A stretch of DNA of 29,895 nt from contig JAZOMO010000003.1 of the NCBI GenBank assembly GCA_045654025.1, positions 1-29,895 on the forward strand. Reading direction: 5' to 3'. Position numbers and translations under genes: made by a program. Position 1 is the stretch's first letter, and the number at the start of each line of letters is the position of its first letter. Shown here piece by piece: positions 8,991 to 17,120 of this stretch. A model generated the notes under the pieces. That model saw only the letters and a program-made list of their open reading frames with translations. It had not been told where the DNA came from and made no database searches. Origin of the DNA: Scatosoma sp045654025. Lineage in GTDB: Bacteria; Bacillota; Clostridia; Christensenellales; Borkfalkiaceae.

Positions 8991-9329
8991 TTAACAACCT
9001 AAAAACTCTATTCCTTTTAAGAGTACGTCGTTGACCGTATCGTCAACCAACGAATAGAACACGATTTTCCCTTGCCGACAGCACTTTACAATCCCCGCAC
9101 TCTTTAAAAAACGAAGCTGATGAGAAACGGTCGTTTGGTTCATCTGCAGAATCCGCGAAAGGTCGCTTACGCACAGCTGACTAATCGCCAAAGCAGACAA
9201 AATCTTGACCCTCGTATAGTCGGCAAAGACAGAAAAAAAGCACACAATCCCCTCCAGGACGTCCCCTTGCGGAACGTAATCCTCGATAAGAGTTTGCGTG
9301 CGTTTATCCAAAAGCAACATTTGTGACAT
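8991..9329 (-). CDS. ArsR-family winged-helix transcriptional regulator
   Basis: A 112-residue regulator. The winged helix is clear: DYTRVKILSALAISQLCVSDLSRILQMNQTTVSHQLRFLKSAGIV followed by a beta-wing (CCRQGKIVFYSL). The start chosen is the ATG at 9329, 5 bases after GGAGGTG; an earlier in-frame ATG at 9362 would put this ribosome binding site inside the gene. ArsR proteins are dimeric repressors released by metals or other signals. It lies 83 bases downstream of copA, so it probably controls copA or itself. The CxC-type metal site of classic ArsR/SmtB in helix 3 is only partly suggested by QLCVSDL, so the ligand is uncertain. Upstream there is a direct repeat CATAATAT (9341 and 9360) that may be part of an operator. 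Confidence 0.88.
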   Translation of the reverse strand: MSQMLLLDKRTQTLIEDYVPQGDVLEGIVCFFSVFADYTRVKILSALAISQLCVSDLSRILQMNQTTVSHQLRFLKSAGIVKCCRQGKIVFYSLVDDTVNDVLLKGIEFLGC

Positions 9330-9412
9330 ATGTACACCTCCATAATATGTTTGTGTATGCATAATATCACGGTATTTCCTGCGTTTTTTGTCTTTGATTG
9401 TATTTGTTTGGC

Positions 9413-11866
9413 TTATTTTGTCCTTTTTATCTCGACCACCTCATAGCCCGCCCCTACGATTGCAGAAGTGAAAGCCTCGTCGCCTACATTTGAAGAGAGT
9501 GAAACGGTCGCCGTGCCCGCAGTTAAATCAACCGCCACCGAATCCACACTCGGCAAAGCGGTCAACGCTTTTTCTACGTGCGCTACGCAGTGTTTACACA
9601 TCATTCCTTCAATCTTAATTTCAACCTTCATCTCTTTTTCCTCTTTTTCGGTCGGCAATTCCGCCTGCAAAGGCTTATCGACCGCCTTCTTTTTACCAAA
9701 CCCCGTTAAACGCAAAGCGTTTCCAACGACGAATAAAGAGCTTAAACTCATACATGCGGCGGCAATCATCGGGTTAAGATGTACACCTGCCCATGCAAAC
9801 GCGCCTGCCGCCACGGGGATTGCAACCACGTTATAAAAGAATGCCCAGAACAGATTTTGTACGATGTTGCGTACGGCAGATTTGCTTAAATCCACCATCG
9901 TTGCCACCGAGCGTATGTCACCGTTCACCAACACTACGTCAGCGCTGTCAATGGCAATATCCGTACCCTTGCCCATCGCCACGCCAACGTCAGCCGCCTT
10001 TAATGCAGGGCTGTCGTTTACGCCGTCGCCAACCATCGCAACCACGCCGCCAACCGATTGAATACGCCGTACTGCCTGCGCCTTATCCGCAGGCAAAGCC
10101 TCTGCAAAGAATTCCTCAATGCCAACCTTTTCCGCAATTGCCGCCGCTACGTTTTCAACGTCGCCCGTCAGCATCGCCGTCTTTATGGAACGAGCTTTTA
10201 ACCATTCCACGCCCTCTCGACTGCTTTCCTTTAAAGTATCTGCAACCGCAAAGACCGCCAGCAGTTTTCTTTGCTTTGCAAGGAAAATCGTTGTTTTCCC
10301 CTGCTTGGAGTATTTATTTTCCAAAGCATAGCACTTCTTTTCTTCCGTCTTTGCAAGCAACTTTCGGTTGCCCAAATAATACGTTTCCCCGACGTATTCC
10401 GCAACCGCGCCCTGACCCATTTCGTATCGATAATTTTCCACCGAAACGGTTTCATCCGCACGGCCCCGTGCATACGCCTTGATACATTCCGCTAAGGGAT
10501 GGTTCGAGCATTTTTCAATGGCGTAAGCCAAGGACAACACCAGCCCCTCATCGTCAATAAAGCATTCAAAATCCACGACTTTAGGCAAGCCTTCCGTCAG
10601 CGTTGCTGTCTTGTCTAAAAGCACGCAGTTGATATCCTTTGCTCTCTGCAAAGCCTCTGCATCCTTGTACAAAATCCCTAAGGACATTCCTCTCCCAGTC
10701 GCCGCCATCACTGCAACGGGGGTTGCTAAGCCCAACGAACAAGGACAAGAAATGACCAGCACGCTGATTGCATAGTTCGCCGCATCGCTGATATCCCCCG
10801 TCGTCGCCACCCAAACAAGCAGCGTACACAGGGCAATCATACACACAAGCGGTACGAAAATACCCGCAATTTTATCCGCTATTTTTTGCAGGGGAGCTTT
10901 GCTTGCGCCTGCCTCCTTGACCATTTTTACAATTTGGGAAAGGGTAGTATCCGCGCCGACCCTCTCAGCAAGCACCTTGATATAGCCGCTTTTGACGATA
11001 TCTGCGCCGCTGACGGAGTCACCTTCCCCGACCTCAACCGGCAGGCTTTCGCCGGTAATTGCCGCACGGTCGATAAAGGCGTGTCCTTCCACGATTTTGC
11101 CGTCCACGGGGATATAATCACCCTGCCGTACGATAAGCACGTCGCCCACGACAATCTCCGAAAAAGGAATCGTCCGTTCAATTTCGCCACGTTCCACAAC
11201 CACGGTACTCGGCATTAAGCCGATGAGTTTTTCAACCTCGTCGCCCGTTTTCTTCTTGGACTTCTCTTCCAGCCATTTACCCAAAGTCACCAAGGTTAAA
11301 ATCATCGCCGCCGATTCAAAATACAGATGCGGCGTACTGCCATTGATAAAGTGAATTACCGTCAAAACGGCACTATACCCCCAAGATACGGCAGAGCCAA
11401 GCGCCACCAGCGTGTCCATATTCGGAACGCCTTTTATAAGCGCTTTTGCTCCTGAAGTAAAAAACCGAAAGTTGATAATAATCACACCTAAAGACAATAC
11501 CGCTTGAACAATATAATTGTATGAATCAGGCGGGACAGGTAGATGCACCATACCTCCCATAGAACAATACATTAGCGGTATTAGGAAGAACAAGGAAATC
11601 CAAAAGCGATTTTTTAATGAAGTCGCGAACGACTTTTGTGTTTTCCTCCCGTCAATATCGTACGGTTTTACGGCATAGCCTAAGCCCTCCACTGCCGCAA
11701 CAATCTCCGCAGAGGTGAGTCTTGTTTCGTCGTAAGAAACGGACATAGATTCCCCCATCAGGGAAACCTCTACGCCGTCCACCCCATTCAATTTTTGTAT
11801 AGTACGCTCAATACCCGCCGAACAAGCAGTACACGTCATACCGTATACAGAAAATTTTTCTTTCAT
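9413..11866 (-). CDS. copA: Heavy-metal P1B-type ATPase, copper exporter CopA type
   Basis: An 817-residue ATP-driven membrane pump, probably exporting Cu(I). An N-terminal heavy-metal-associated domain carries MTCTAC (metal Cys at 12 and 15); a second one is fused at the C-terminus (MMCKHC, from about 750), which in many clostridia is a separate CopZ-like chaperone. Between them lie the membrane helices, the actuator TGES (271-274), the transport-site CPC (374-376), the SxHP-like SNHPLAE motif and the GDGVNDSPAL hinge. The phosphorylation loop reads DKTATLT (Asp418; Ala421) rather than the near-invariant DKTGTLT. GAGGT lies 7 bases before the ATG, and a strong promoter with a perfect inverted repeat lies upstream. 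The ArsR-type gene follows. Confidence 0.93.
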   Translation of the reverse strand: MKEKFSVYGMTCTACSAGIERTIQKLNGVDGVEVSLMGESMSVSYDETRLTSAEIVAAVEGLGYAVKPYDIDGRKTQKSFATSLKNRFWISLFFLIPLMYCSMGGMVHLPVPPDSYNYIVQAVLSLGVIIINFRFFTSGAKALIKGVPNMDTLVALGSAVSWGYSAVLTVIHFINGSTPHLYFESAAMILTLVTLGKWLEEKSKKKTGDEVEKLIGLMPSTVVVERGEIERTIPFSEIVVGDVLIVRQGDYIPVDGKIVEGHAFIDRAAITGESLPVEVGEGDSVSGADIVKSGYIKVLAERVGADTTLSQIVKMVKEAGASKAPLQKIADKIAGIFVPLVCMIALCTLLVWVATTGDISDAANYAISVLVISCPCSLGLATPVAVMAATGRGMSLGILYKDAEALQRAKDINCVLLDKTATLTEGLPKVVDFECFIDDEGLVLSLAYAIEKCSNHPLAECIKAYARGRADETVSVENYRYEMGQGAVAEYVGETYYLGNRKLLAKTEEKKCYALENKYSKQGKTTIFLAKQRKLLAVFAVADTLKESSREGVEWLKARSIKTAMLTGDVENVAAAIAEKVGIEEFFAEALPADKAQAVRRIQSVGGVVAMVGDGVNDSPALKAADVGVAMGKGTDIAIDSADVVLVNGDIRSVATMVDLSKSAVRNIVQNLFWAFFYNVVAIPVAAGAFAWAGVHLNPMIAAACMSLSSLFVVGNALRLTGFGKKKAVDKPLQAELPTEKEEKEMKVEIKIEGMMCKHCVAHVEKALTALPSVDSVAVDLTAGTATVSLSSNVGDEAFTSAIVGAGYEVVEIKRTK

Positions 11867-11883
11867 GTTTTACCTCTGCACTT

Positions 11884-11912
11884 AGTATAACAGATTTCAT
11901 AAGAAAAAGCAA
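11884..11912 (-). promoter_or_regulatory. Sigma-A promoter for copA
   Basis: Minus strand: -35 TTGCTT (11912-11907), 17-base spacer, -10 TATACT (11889-11884) with an extended TGT. The expected transcript start lies about 10 bases from the ribosome binding site, giving a short leader. Confidence 0.75.
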
Positions 11913-11931
11913 CTGTCAATTTTATGAAATC
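11893..11931. promoter_or_regulatory. Perfect 10-bp inverted repeat around the copA -35 box, candidate operator
   Basis: GATTTCATAA (11893-11902) and TTATGAAATC (11922-11931) are exact inverted repeats separated by 19 bases. One arm lies in the spacer between -10 and -35 and the other lies just upstream of -35, the placement expected for a dimeric repressor. It does not resemble the CopY or CsoR operators I know. The downstream ArsR-family protein is the obvious candidate binder, by inference only. Confidence 0.5.
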
Positions 11932-11956
11932 CGCAATTCACCATTGTTTCCATTGA

Positions 11957-11991
11957 AACGCAAAAGGGCGGGCGCAAAAATGCAGCCCGCC
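11957..11991 (-). terminator. Intrinsic terminator of yceD-rpmF
   Basis: On the minus strand the 7-bp stem GGCGGGC/GCCCGCC (11991-11967), with inner GCA/TGC pairs, is followed by CTTTT and a T-rich tail. It separates rpmF from copA. Confidence 0.7.
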
Positions 11992-12015
11992 TAAATGCCT
12001 GATTAGACGAATAAA

Positions 12016-12204
12016 TTAGTTGTTTGCTTCTTTCTGTGCAACAACCTCTTTGCCATCGTAGTAACCGCAAGCAGCGCAAACCTTGTGCGCTTCTTTCAGT
12101 TCGTGGCAATGAGGGCAATCTACCAACGTAGCTGCGGTTGCCTTATAATTTGCAAATCTTTTGTTCGTTCTGCTCTTGGATTGTTTACTCTTAGGTACTG
12201 CCAT
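12016..12204 (-). CDS. rpmF: 50S ribosomal protein L32
   Basis: A 62-residue basic protein beginning MAVPKSKQSKSRTNKRF, the standard L32 start, followed by a zinc ribbon (CPHC ... CAAC at about residues 30-47). AGAGGTG precedes the ATG by 5 bases. It is 27 bases downstream of the DUF177/YceD gene, the conserved bacterial pairing, and is followed by a terminator. The intact CxxC/CxxC pairs mark it as the zinc-containing (C+) form. Confidence 0.97.
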   Translation of the reverse strand: MAVPKSKQSKSRTNKRFANYKATAATLVDCPHCHELKEAHKVCAACGYYDGKEVVAQKEANN

Positions 12205-12231
12205 CTTAACACCTCTATCCTATAAATTTTC

Positions 12232-12657
12232 TTAATTATCCTTTTCGTCTCCTGAATTATATCGAATGGGCTCACATTCCTCCTTGCAAGAAAGAGAGAA
12301 CGGCAAACTAAACACCACGGCATCCTCTACCGCTTTCGTGATATCAATCACGTTGCCAAAGTAGCTGTAATCTTCCGCATCCTTCTTCGGTTCAAACAGA
12401 GCGTTCAGCTCCCCTTCGACAGTCATTTCCACTTCTTTCAGGCATCGGGAACATTGTCCTTTTAAGCGATAGGAAACCTTGCCACGAACCTCAAACGCGT
12501 TATCCTCGTACAGGTCATACGAAAACTCTACTGATATCGGGGAAGTAAACTGCGCAAACGGAATATTAACGAGTTCCGCCGGCGGTTCGTAAGAGAATTG
12601 CATCTCCCCGAAGTAGCGCTTTTGGGCGTTTAATTTTCTAACATCGATAATCATCAT
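12232..12657 (-). CDS. YceD/DUF177 family protein
   Basis: A 141-residue DUF177 protein with the typical central segment GQCSRCLKEVEMTVEGELNALFEP and a C-terminal CKEEC motif, giving a likely metal-binding cysteine set. YceD proteins are linked to 23S rRNA/50S biogenesis and nearly always precede rpmF, as here. Two in-frame ATG codons (12657, 12654) overlap as ATGATG. No Shine-Dalgarno sequence is visible, and the -10 box of the promoter ends only 16 bases before the first ATG, so the transcript leader should be about ten bases. Confidence 0.9.
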   Translation of the reverse strand: MMIIDVRKLNAQKRYFGEMQFSYEPPAELVNIPFAQFTSPISVEFSYDLYEDNAFEVRGKVSYRLKGQCSRCLKEVEMTVEGELNALFEPKKDAEDYSYFGNVIDITKAVEDAVVFSLPFSLSCKEECEPIRYNSGDEKDN

Positions 12658-12673
12658 AAAACCGACTTTTACA

Positions 12674-12702
12674 AGTATAGTATATTTCTAAGCCTTTGTC
12701 AA
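12674..12702 (-). promoter_or_regulatory. Sigma-A promoter for yceD-rpmF
   Basis: Minus strand: perfect -35 TTGACA (12702-12697), 17-base spacer, -10 TATACT (12679-12674). It lies in the 73-base gap after ackA, whose own terminator is not evident, so some read-through from ackA is possible. Confidence 0.85.
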
Positions 12703-12730
12703 CTTTTTTTCGCAGGAAAAATAGGAAATT

Positions 12731-13924
12731 TTATAACAATTCTACCGTTTCTCTTGCAATTACAAGCTCTTCATTCGTGGGAATAATCAGAACCTTAACC
12801 TTGGAATTTTTGCCCGAAATATCGCGAATTGCACCGTTATTCTTTTCGAGGTTCTTTTCAAGGTCGATTTCAAGTCCCAAATACTGCATATTTTCGCAAA
12901 TAGCCTGACGTACGGACGAAGTATTTTCACCAACGCCAGCCGTGAAGACGATACAGTCTACGCCGTTCATCGCCGCCGCGTAGGCACCAACGTATTTTTT
13001 GCAGTTATAGTTGAATACGTCCAAAGCAAGTTGTGCACGATGATCGCCCTCTTCTGCCGCTTTCGTAAGATCACGGAAGTCGCTGGATACACCGGAAAGA
13101 CCTGCCATACCGCACTTCTTATTTAAGTAGTTAATCGTGGTGGCAATATCCCAACCTTCCTTCTTTGCAACGTATTCCGCCGCGCCAAAGTCGATGTCGC
13201 CCGAACGCGTACCCATAGGAACGCCAGCCAACGGGGTAAAGCCCATCGAAGTATCCACGCACTTGCCGCCGTTTACAGCGGAAATGGACGAACCGTTGCC
13301 CAAATGGCAGGTGATAACCTTGACTTCTTCGGGCTTTTTACCAAGGTACTTTGCCGCCTCTTGCGAAACGAACTTATGACTGGTACCGTGGTAGCCGTAA
13401 CGACGGATTTTGTATTTGTCGTAATGGTCGTAGTCGATTGCATACATATATGCGTGCTCGGGCATCGTAAAGTGGAAACCCGTATCGAATACCATCGCCA
13501 TCGGTTTGCCAGGCATTGCCGCAAGACAAGCGTTTACACCGATAAGAGCCGCAGGATTGTGCAAAGGAGCCATATCTTCGATTTCTTTCAAAGCCACCAA
13601 AGCCTCGGGGGTAACCAAGGTCGTCTTCTTAAAGGTTTCGCCAGAAGCAACCACACGGTGACCTACCGCATCAATTTCATCCATCGAAGCAATGACACCA
13701 TATTCGCCGTCCGTCAACGCCGCAAGCACCAAAGCAACCGCTTCGTTGTGTGTAGGCATAGGCTCAGCCTTTACAAGCTCCTTGCCGTTCGCCTTATGCG
13801 TAAGCTTCGAACCGTCGATACCGATACGTTCGCAAAGGCCTTTTGCGATAACGCCTTCGGTTTCCATGTCAATCAGCTGATATTTCAAAGAGGAACTTCC
13901 CGAATTGATAACCAAAACTTTCAT
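12731..13924 (-). CDS. ackA: Acetate kinase
   Basis: Acetate kinase converts acetyl phosphate and ADP to acetate and ATP, the substrate-level phosphorylation step of acetate fermentation. The 397-residue length is typical. It starts MKVLVINSGSSSLKYQL, the acetokinase family signature, and has VFDTGFHFTMP, the catalytic RRYGYHGTSHKFV region, TCHLGNGSSISAV and the nucleotide-binding FTAGVGENTSSVRQ. AAGGAG precedes the ATG by 8 bases. It is 12 bases downstream of pta, so the two form one transcription unit, completing the acetyl-CoA to acetate pathway in the cytoplasm. Confidence 0.98.
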   Translation of the reverse strand: MKVLVINSGSSSLKYQLIDMETEGVIAKGLCERIGIDGSKLTHKANGKELVKAEPMPTHNEAVALVLAALTDGEYGVIASMDEIDAVGHRVVASGETFKKTTLVTPEALVALKEIEDMAPLHNPAALIGVNACLAAMPGKPMAMVFDTGFHFTMPEHAYMYAIDYDHYDKYKIRRYGYHGTSHKFVSQEAAKYLGKKPEEVKVITCHLGNGSSISAVNGGKCVDTSMGFTPLAGVPMGTRSGDIDFGAAEYVAKKEGWDIATTINYLNKKCGMAGLSGVSSDFRDLTKAAEEGDHRAQLALDVFNYNCKKYVGAYAAAMNGVDCIVFTAGVGENTSSVRQAICENMQYLGLEIDLEKNLEKNNGAIRDISGKNSKVKVLIIPTNEELVIARETVELL

Positions 13925-13936
13925 TTTACTTTCTCC

Positions 13937-14932
13937 TTATAACTGTGTTTGCAACGCCGTAATTGCAACAGCCGCTACGATATCCTCTTCCTTGCAACCG
14001 CGAGAAAGGTCGTTCATCGGCTTTGCAAAGCCCTGACAAATAGGACCTACTGCCATAAAGCCGCCCAAGCGTTCTGCAATCTTATAACCGATATTGCCTG
14101 CCTGCAAGTCAGGGAAGATAAATACGTTTGCGTGGCCAGCAACAGACGAACCAGGCGCTTTCATTTCGCCTACGGAAGGTACGATTGCCGCATCGAACTG
14201 CAATTCGCCGTCAATCTTTAAGTCAGGCGCTTTCTCTTTTGCAATGCGAACAGCCTCAGCCACCATCGTTACGTTGTCGTGCTTTGCGCTACCCTTAGAG
14301 GAGAAGGAAAGCATCGCAACCTTCGGGTCAATCCCCGCAATCGCCGCGGCAGATTTTGCCGTATCAATCGCGCAATCCGCAAGCCCTTCGCTGGTATAGG
14401 TAGGGTTCAAGCCACAGTCAGCGAAAACCACCAAACCGTCGGGGCAATACTGATTGCCCTGCGGAGGACAGATCATCAAGTTAAAGGAAGATACCGACGA
14501 TGCGCCAGGAGCAGTCTTAATAATCTGCAACCCAGGACGAAGGGTGTTTGCCGTGGAATGGCACGCACCGGAAACCAAACCGTCTACGTCCCCCATCTTC
14601 AGCATCATCGCGCCAAAATACGTACCGTCCTGCAACAGCTTTGCCGCTTGGTCAGGGGTCATACCCTTGGATGCGCGAAGTTCGCAAAGTTTTGCATTGT
14701 ATGCAGGCAACTTGTCCGACGTAAGCGGATCTACGATTTCTACACCCGTAAGATCAACATCGGGGTTCTTAGCCTTAATTTCCGCCTCGTTACCGAGCAG
14801 GACAATCTTTGCAACCCCTTCCTTCGTCGTCATCGCCGCCGCGCGGACAACACGCGAATCTTCACCTTCGCAAAGAACAATCGTTTTTCCTAAAGCTTTT
14901 GCTTTACTTTTAATCTGTTCCAAAATATTCAT
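13937..14932 (-). CDS. pta: Phosphate acetyltransferase
   Basis: Pta converts acetyl-CoA and phosphate to acetyl phosphate and CoA. At 331 residues it is the short, single-domain form without the N-terminal DRTGG/regulatory extension of enterobacterial Pta. Family blocks are visible: TIVLCEGEDSRVVRAA, DGLVSGACHSTANTLRPGLQIIKT, FADCGLNPTYTSEGLADCA, MLSFSSKGSAKHD, ELQFDAAIVPSVGEMKAPGSSVAG (quoted in part) and GPICQGFAKPMNDLSRG. AGGAG lies 8 bases before the ATG. It is the first gene of pta-ackA and is transcribed divergently from tmcAL. Confidence 0.98.
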   Translation of the reverse strand: MNILEQIKSKAKALGKTIVLCEGEDSRVVRAAAMTTKEGVAKIVLLGNEAEIKAKNPDVDLTGVEIVDPLTSDKLPAYNAKLCELRASKGMTPDQAAKLLQDGTYFGAMMLKMGDVDGLVSGACHSTANTLRPGLQIIKTAPGASSVSSFNLMICPPQGNQYCPDGLVVFADCGLNPTYTSEGLADCAIDTAKSAAAIAGIDPKVAMLSFSSKGSAKHDNVTMVAEAVRIAKEKAPDLKIDGELQFDAAIVPSVGEMKAPGSSVAGHANVFIFPDLQAGNIGYKIAERLGGFMAVGPICQGFAKPMNDLSRGCKEEDIVAAVAITALQTQL

Positions 14933-15008
14933 ACGCTTATCTCCTACAAACGCTTTATTTTTTTCTTTTTTTGGTATATAATAGTCGTATAACCAATTTT
15001 GCTATTTA

Positions 15009-15037
15009 ATTATACCACAGAAATTTCTCAATGTAAA
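15009..15037 (-). promoter_or_regulatory. Sigma-A promoter for pta-ackA
   Basis: Minus strand: -35 TTTACA (15037-15032), 17-base spacer, -10 TATAAT (15014-15009), extended by TGG. It ends 19 bases upstream of the divergent tmcAL start codon, so polymerase here would overlap the tmcAL 5' region. The pta leader is about 70 bases. Confidence 0.8.
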
Positions 15038-15055
15038 GGATTACGGGAAAAGAAA

Positions 15056-16207
15056 ATGAAAATTTGCGCAATAATTTGTGAATATAATCCCTTTCACAAC
15101 GGACATAAATATCTTATCGATGAGGCAAGGAGGCAATCGAACGCAGACGCAGTGCTTTGTATCATGAGCGGCAACTTCACCCAGCGTGGTGAAGCGGCGG
15201 TTTTAGAAAAGCACTTGCGCGCAAAGCACGCCGTATTATGCGGCGCAGATATCGTGATTGAATTGCCCACCGTGTTCGCCACCTCAAACGCTGAAATTTT
15301 TGCAAAGGGCGCTATTTCTCTGTTGTCAAAAATCCCCGCCGTAAAGCATCTTGCTTTCGGGGCAGAGTTTGCCGACAAGCAAGTATTCCTGCAAGCCGCA
15401 AACGCCCTGCTGGACGAACCAGAAACCGTTTCTTCTACCGTAAAAGCATTGATAAAAAGCGGCGTAGGCTACGCAGAGGCGATTGCAACTGCGCGCAGTA
15501 AAATCGCAGATGAGAGACTGTTCTCTTCTCCCAACAATATTTTAGGCATCGAGTACACGAAGGCGATTTTATCGACAAAGTCCGATATTGAAATCCTACC
15601 TGTTCAAAGGCTGGGCGCAGGCTATCACGACAAGTACGCAAAGGACAATTTTGCCTCCGCCACCGCAATACGCAAGGCCTTGCGAGAGGATACCCTTTCG
15701 GAAATGTTAGCCTTTCTCCCCCCCGAGGCTGCCGTCGATTTGCAATCCGCAAGTGAAGTGAACCTCAACGCGTTTGAAAAGTTTGCGATTTTGCGTGAGT
15801 CGCCCGAAAATCTTGCCAAAGTGTTAGATTGCACGGAAGGGCTTGAAAACGCTTTCGTGAAAGCGGCAAGCGGCTCGATTCCCTTAGAAGAGGCATTGAC
15901 TTCGCCAAGATACACCGCCGCGCGAATTCGCAGAATTGCTTTGCAAAATCTACTTAACATCCGCAAAGAGCTTGTTTTTGAATGTTTGGAAAACGATTTG
16001 TATTTACATCCGCTTGCCTATCGGCAAGATAGAACGGAAATTTTATCCACTCTTTCAAAAGCAACTATCCCCTTCTTGGCGGCAGGAACGCAAAAAAGCA
16101 AGTTAAATGCCACAGCAACCAAGTGCCTTGCCGTTGACGAACTCGCCGAAAAAATGTACGCCTCCCTTACAAGGAAAGTATACGAAAATAAAACCTGTAT
16201 CATTTAA
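15056..16207 (+). CDS. tmcAL: tRNA(Met) cytidine acetate ligase (YlbM)
   Basis: TmcAL makes N4-acetylcytidine at the wobble position of elongator tRNA-Met using acetate and ATP. The 383-residue product begins MKICAIICEYNPFHNGHKYLI with the nucleotidyltransferase HxGH motif (HNGH, 14-17), followed by MSGNFTQRGEAAVLEKHLRA and GADIVIELP, all family hallmarks; the RLGAGYHD and SATAIRKAL segments follow. I chose the ATG at 15056 because it restores the family N-terminus; an in-frame ATG at 14999 would add 19 unrelated residues. The ribosome binding site is weak (GGGAAAAG, or AAGGA 15 bases away). It is the only plus-strand gene here. Acetate from the neighbouring pta-ackA is its substrate, though a functional link is only suggestive. 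Confidence 0.95.
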   Translation: MKICAIICEYNPFHNGHKYLIDEARRQSNADAVLCIMSGNFTQRGEAAVLEKHLRAKHAVLCGADIVIELPTVFATSNAEIFAKGAISLLSKIPAVKHLAFGAEFADKQVFLQAANALLDEPETVSSTVKALIKSGVGYAEAIATARSKIADERLFSSPNNILGIEYTKAILSTKSDIEILPVQRLGAGYHDKYAKDNFASATAIRKALREDTLSEMLAFLPPEAAVDLQSASEVNLNAFEKFAILRESPENLAKVLDCTEGLENAFVKAASGSIPLEEALTSPRYTAARIRRIALQNLLNIRKELVFECLENDLYLHPLAYRQDRTEILSTLSKATIPFLAAGTQKSKLNATATKCLAVDELAEKMYASLTRKVYENKTCII

Positions 16208-16212
16208 ACGAA

Positions 16213-16250
16213 AGCCGCTTGCATGTAAATCGCAAGCGGCTATTTTATTT
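16213..16250. terminator. Bidirectional intrinsic terminator between tmcAL and the hydrolase gene
   Basis: A perfect 10-bp stem AGCCGCTTGC/GCAAGCGGCT with a 9-base loop. Plus-strand reading is followed by ATTTTATTT, minus-strand reading by TTCGTTT. It lies between convergent genes (stops at 16207 and 16263) and serves both. Confidence 0.9.
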
Positions 16251-16262
16251 AAAGACTTTTCA

Positions 16263-17015
16263 TCAGCGCGTGACTTCAATGATTTCTTGTCCTTCATATT
16301 GAGATAAAAACCAAGCAGCAGCCGCGTTTAAATCAAGTTCGTGTTCGCCGTCAAAAATATCAAGAAATACTCTCGCAGTTGGATATTCTTGAAGAATACG
16401 GTTGTAAAGCTGAAGGCTGTGGGTGTGCGGTACAAGCGGGTCGAATTTACCGTGAAAAATTTTCACGTTGGCTTTCGCGATAGTATCTGCATATGTCATG
16501 GGAGAGCGCAACCGCATCTCTTCTTGAGAACCGCTGCAACAAGCTAAAACGTGACGTCTATATTCTTCGTTCTGTTTTGCAAACAGATTCAGGTCCGTAA
16601 CCGGTACAAATGCCCCGACTGCCTTAAAATATTCCGGGCAAAAACCGCACATCATCAGCGCCATATGGCCGCCACCGCTACATCCTAGCATAAATATATT
16701 ATCAGCATCGACATCGAAATTCCTAACGACGTAATCAATCGCATCCTTTATGTCTTGTTTTGCGTGCAAGGAAGCGCAGGCAAGAGTACAATGCTCATTC
16801 GTATCCAGATTGCTACCTCTGAATTCGGGAAGAAGCAGGTTGAAATCATATTTTTCCGCAAACGGAACCATTGATTCTAATTGATTGAAGCGATCGAAGC
16901 TCCACGTATGGAGCGAAACTAACAAGGGGCGGTTGCTTTTTGAAGCAGCGTAAAATAACGACGGTTGCATTGTTCCGTCAATCGTTGATTGAATTAAAAT
17001 TTCAGTTTGTTGCAT
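16263..17015 (-). CDS. Alpha/beta hydrolase, prolyl-oligopeptidase/esterase-like
   Basis: A 250-residue cytoplasmic serine hydrolase without a signal peptide. The nucleophile elbow is GCSGGGH, the acid is likely in GKFDPLVP, and the catalytic His in DGEHELD; the order Ser-Asp-His and spacing fit the alpha/beta hydrolase fold. An oxyanion region is suggested by LLVSLHTWSFDR. The closest family by look is the S9 peptidase / dienelactone-hydrolase-like group, but the substrate cannot be assigned. AAGGAG precedes the ATG by 10 bases. It is a single-gene unit with its own near-consensus promoter and a terminator shared with tmcAL. Confidence 0.85.
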   Translation of the reverse strand: MQQTEILIQSTIDGTMQPSLFYAASKSNRPLLVSLHTWSFDRFNQLESMVPFAEKYDFNLLLPEFRGSNLDTNEHCTLACASLHAKQDIKDAIDYVVRNFDVDADNIFMLGCSGGGHMALMMCGFCPEYFKAVGAFVPVTDLNLFAKQNEEYRRHVLACCSGSQEEMRLRSPMTYADTIAKANVKIFHGKFDPLVPHTHSLQLYNRILQEYPTARVFLDIFDGEHELDLNAAAAWFLSQYEGQEIIEVTR

Positions 17016-17065
17016 TGAAGGCGTACTCCTTTTTCTTGCGAATTAATCATACGTATTTCACGGAG

Positions 17066-17094
17066 ATTATACCACAACGGTAATCGCATGTCAA
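17066..17094 (-). promoter_or_regulatory. Consensus sigma-A promoter for the hydrolase gene
   Basis: Minus strand: TTGACA (17094-17089), 17-base spacer, TATAAT (17071-17066), with extended TGG. Both hexamers are perfect, so strong constitutive expression is expected unless a regulator intervenes. Confidence 0.88.
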
Positions 17095-17120
17095 TCCTTC
17101 TGTATAAAACAATGACTTAA

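Noticed and set aside
8971..8995. Possible terminator after the ArsR-family gene (TTAAAC/GTTTAA hairpin, then T8)
   Set aside because: The stem is only six A/T-rich pairs, overlaps the stop codon, and the T-run is seven bases away; too weak to call.
9330..9362. Longer ArsR-family protein starting at 9362
   Set aside because: The strong GGAGGTG lies inside this extension and is ideally placed for the ATG at 9329.
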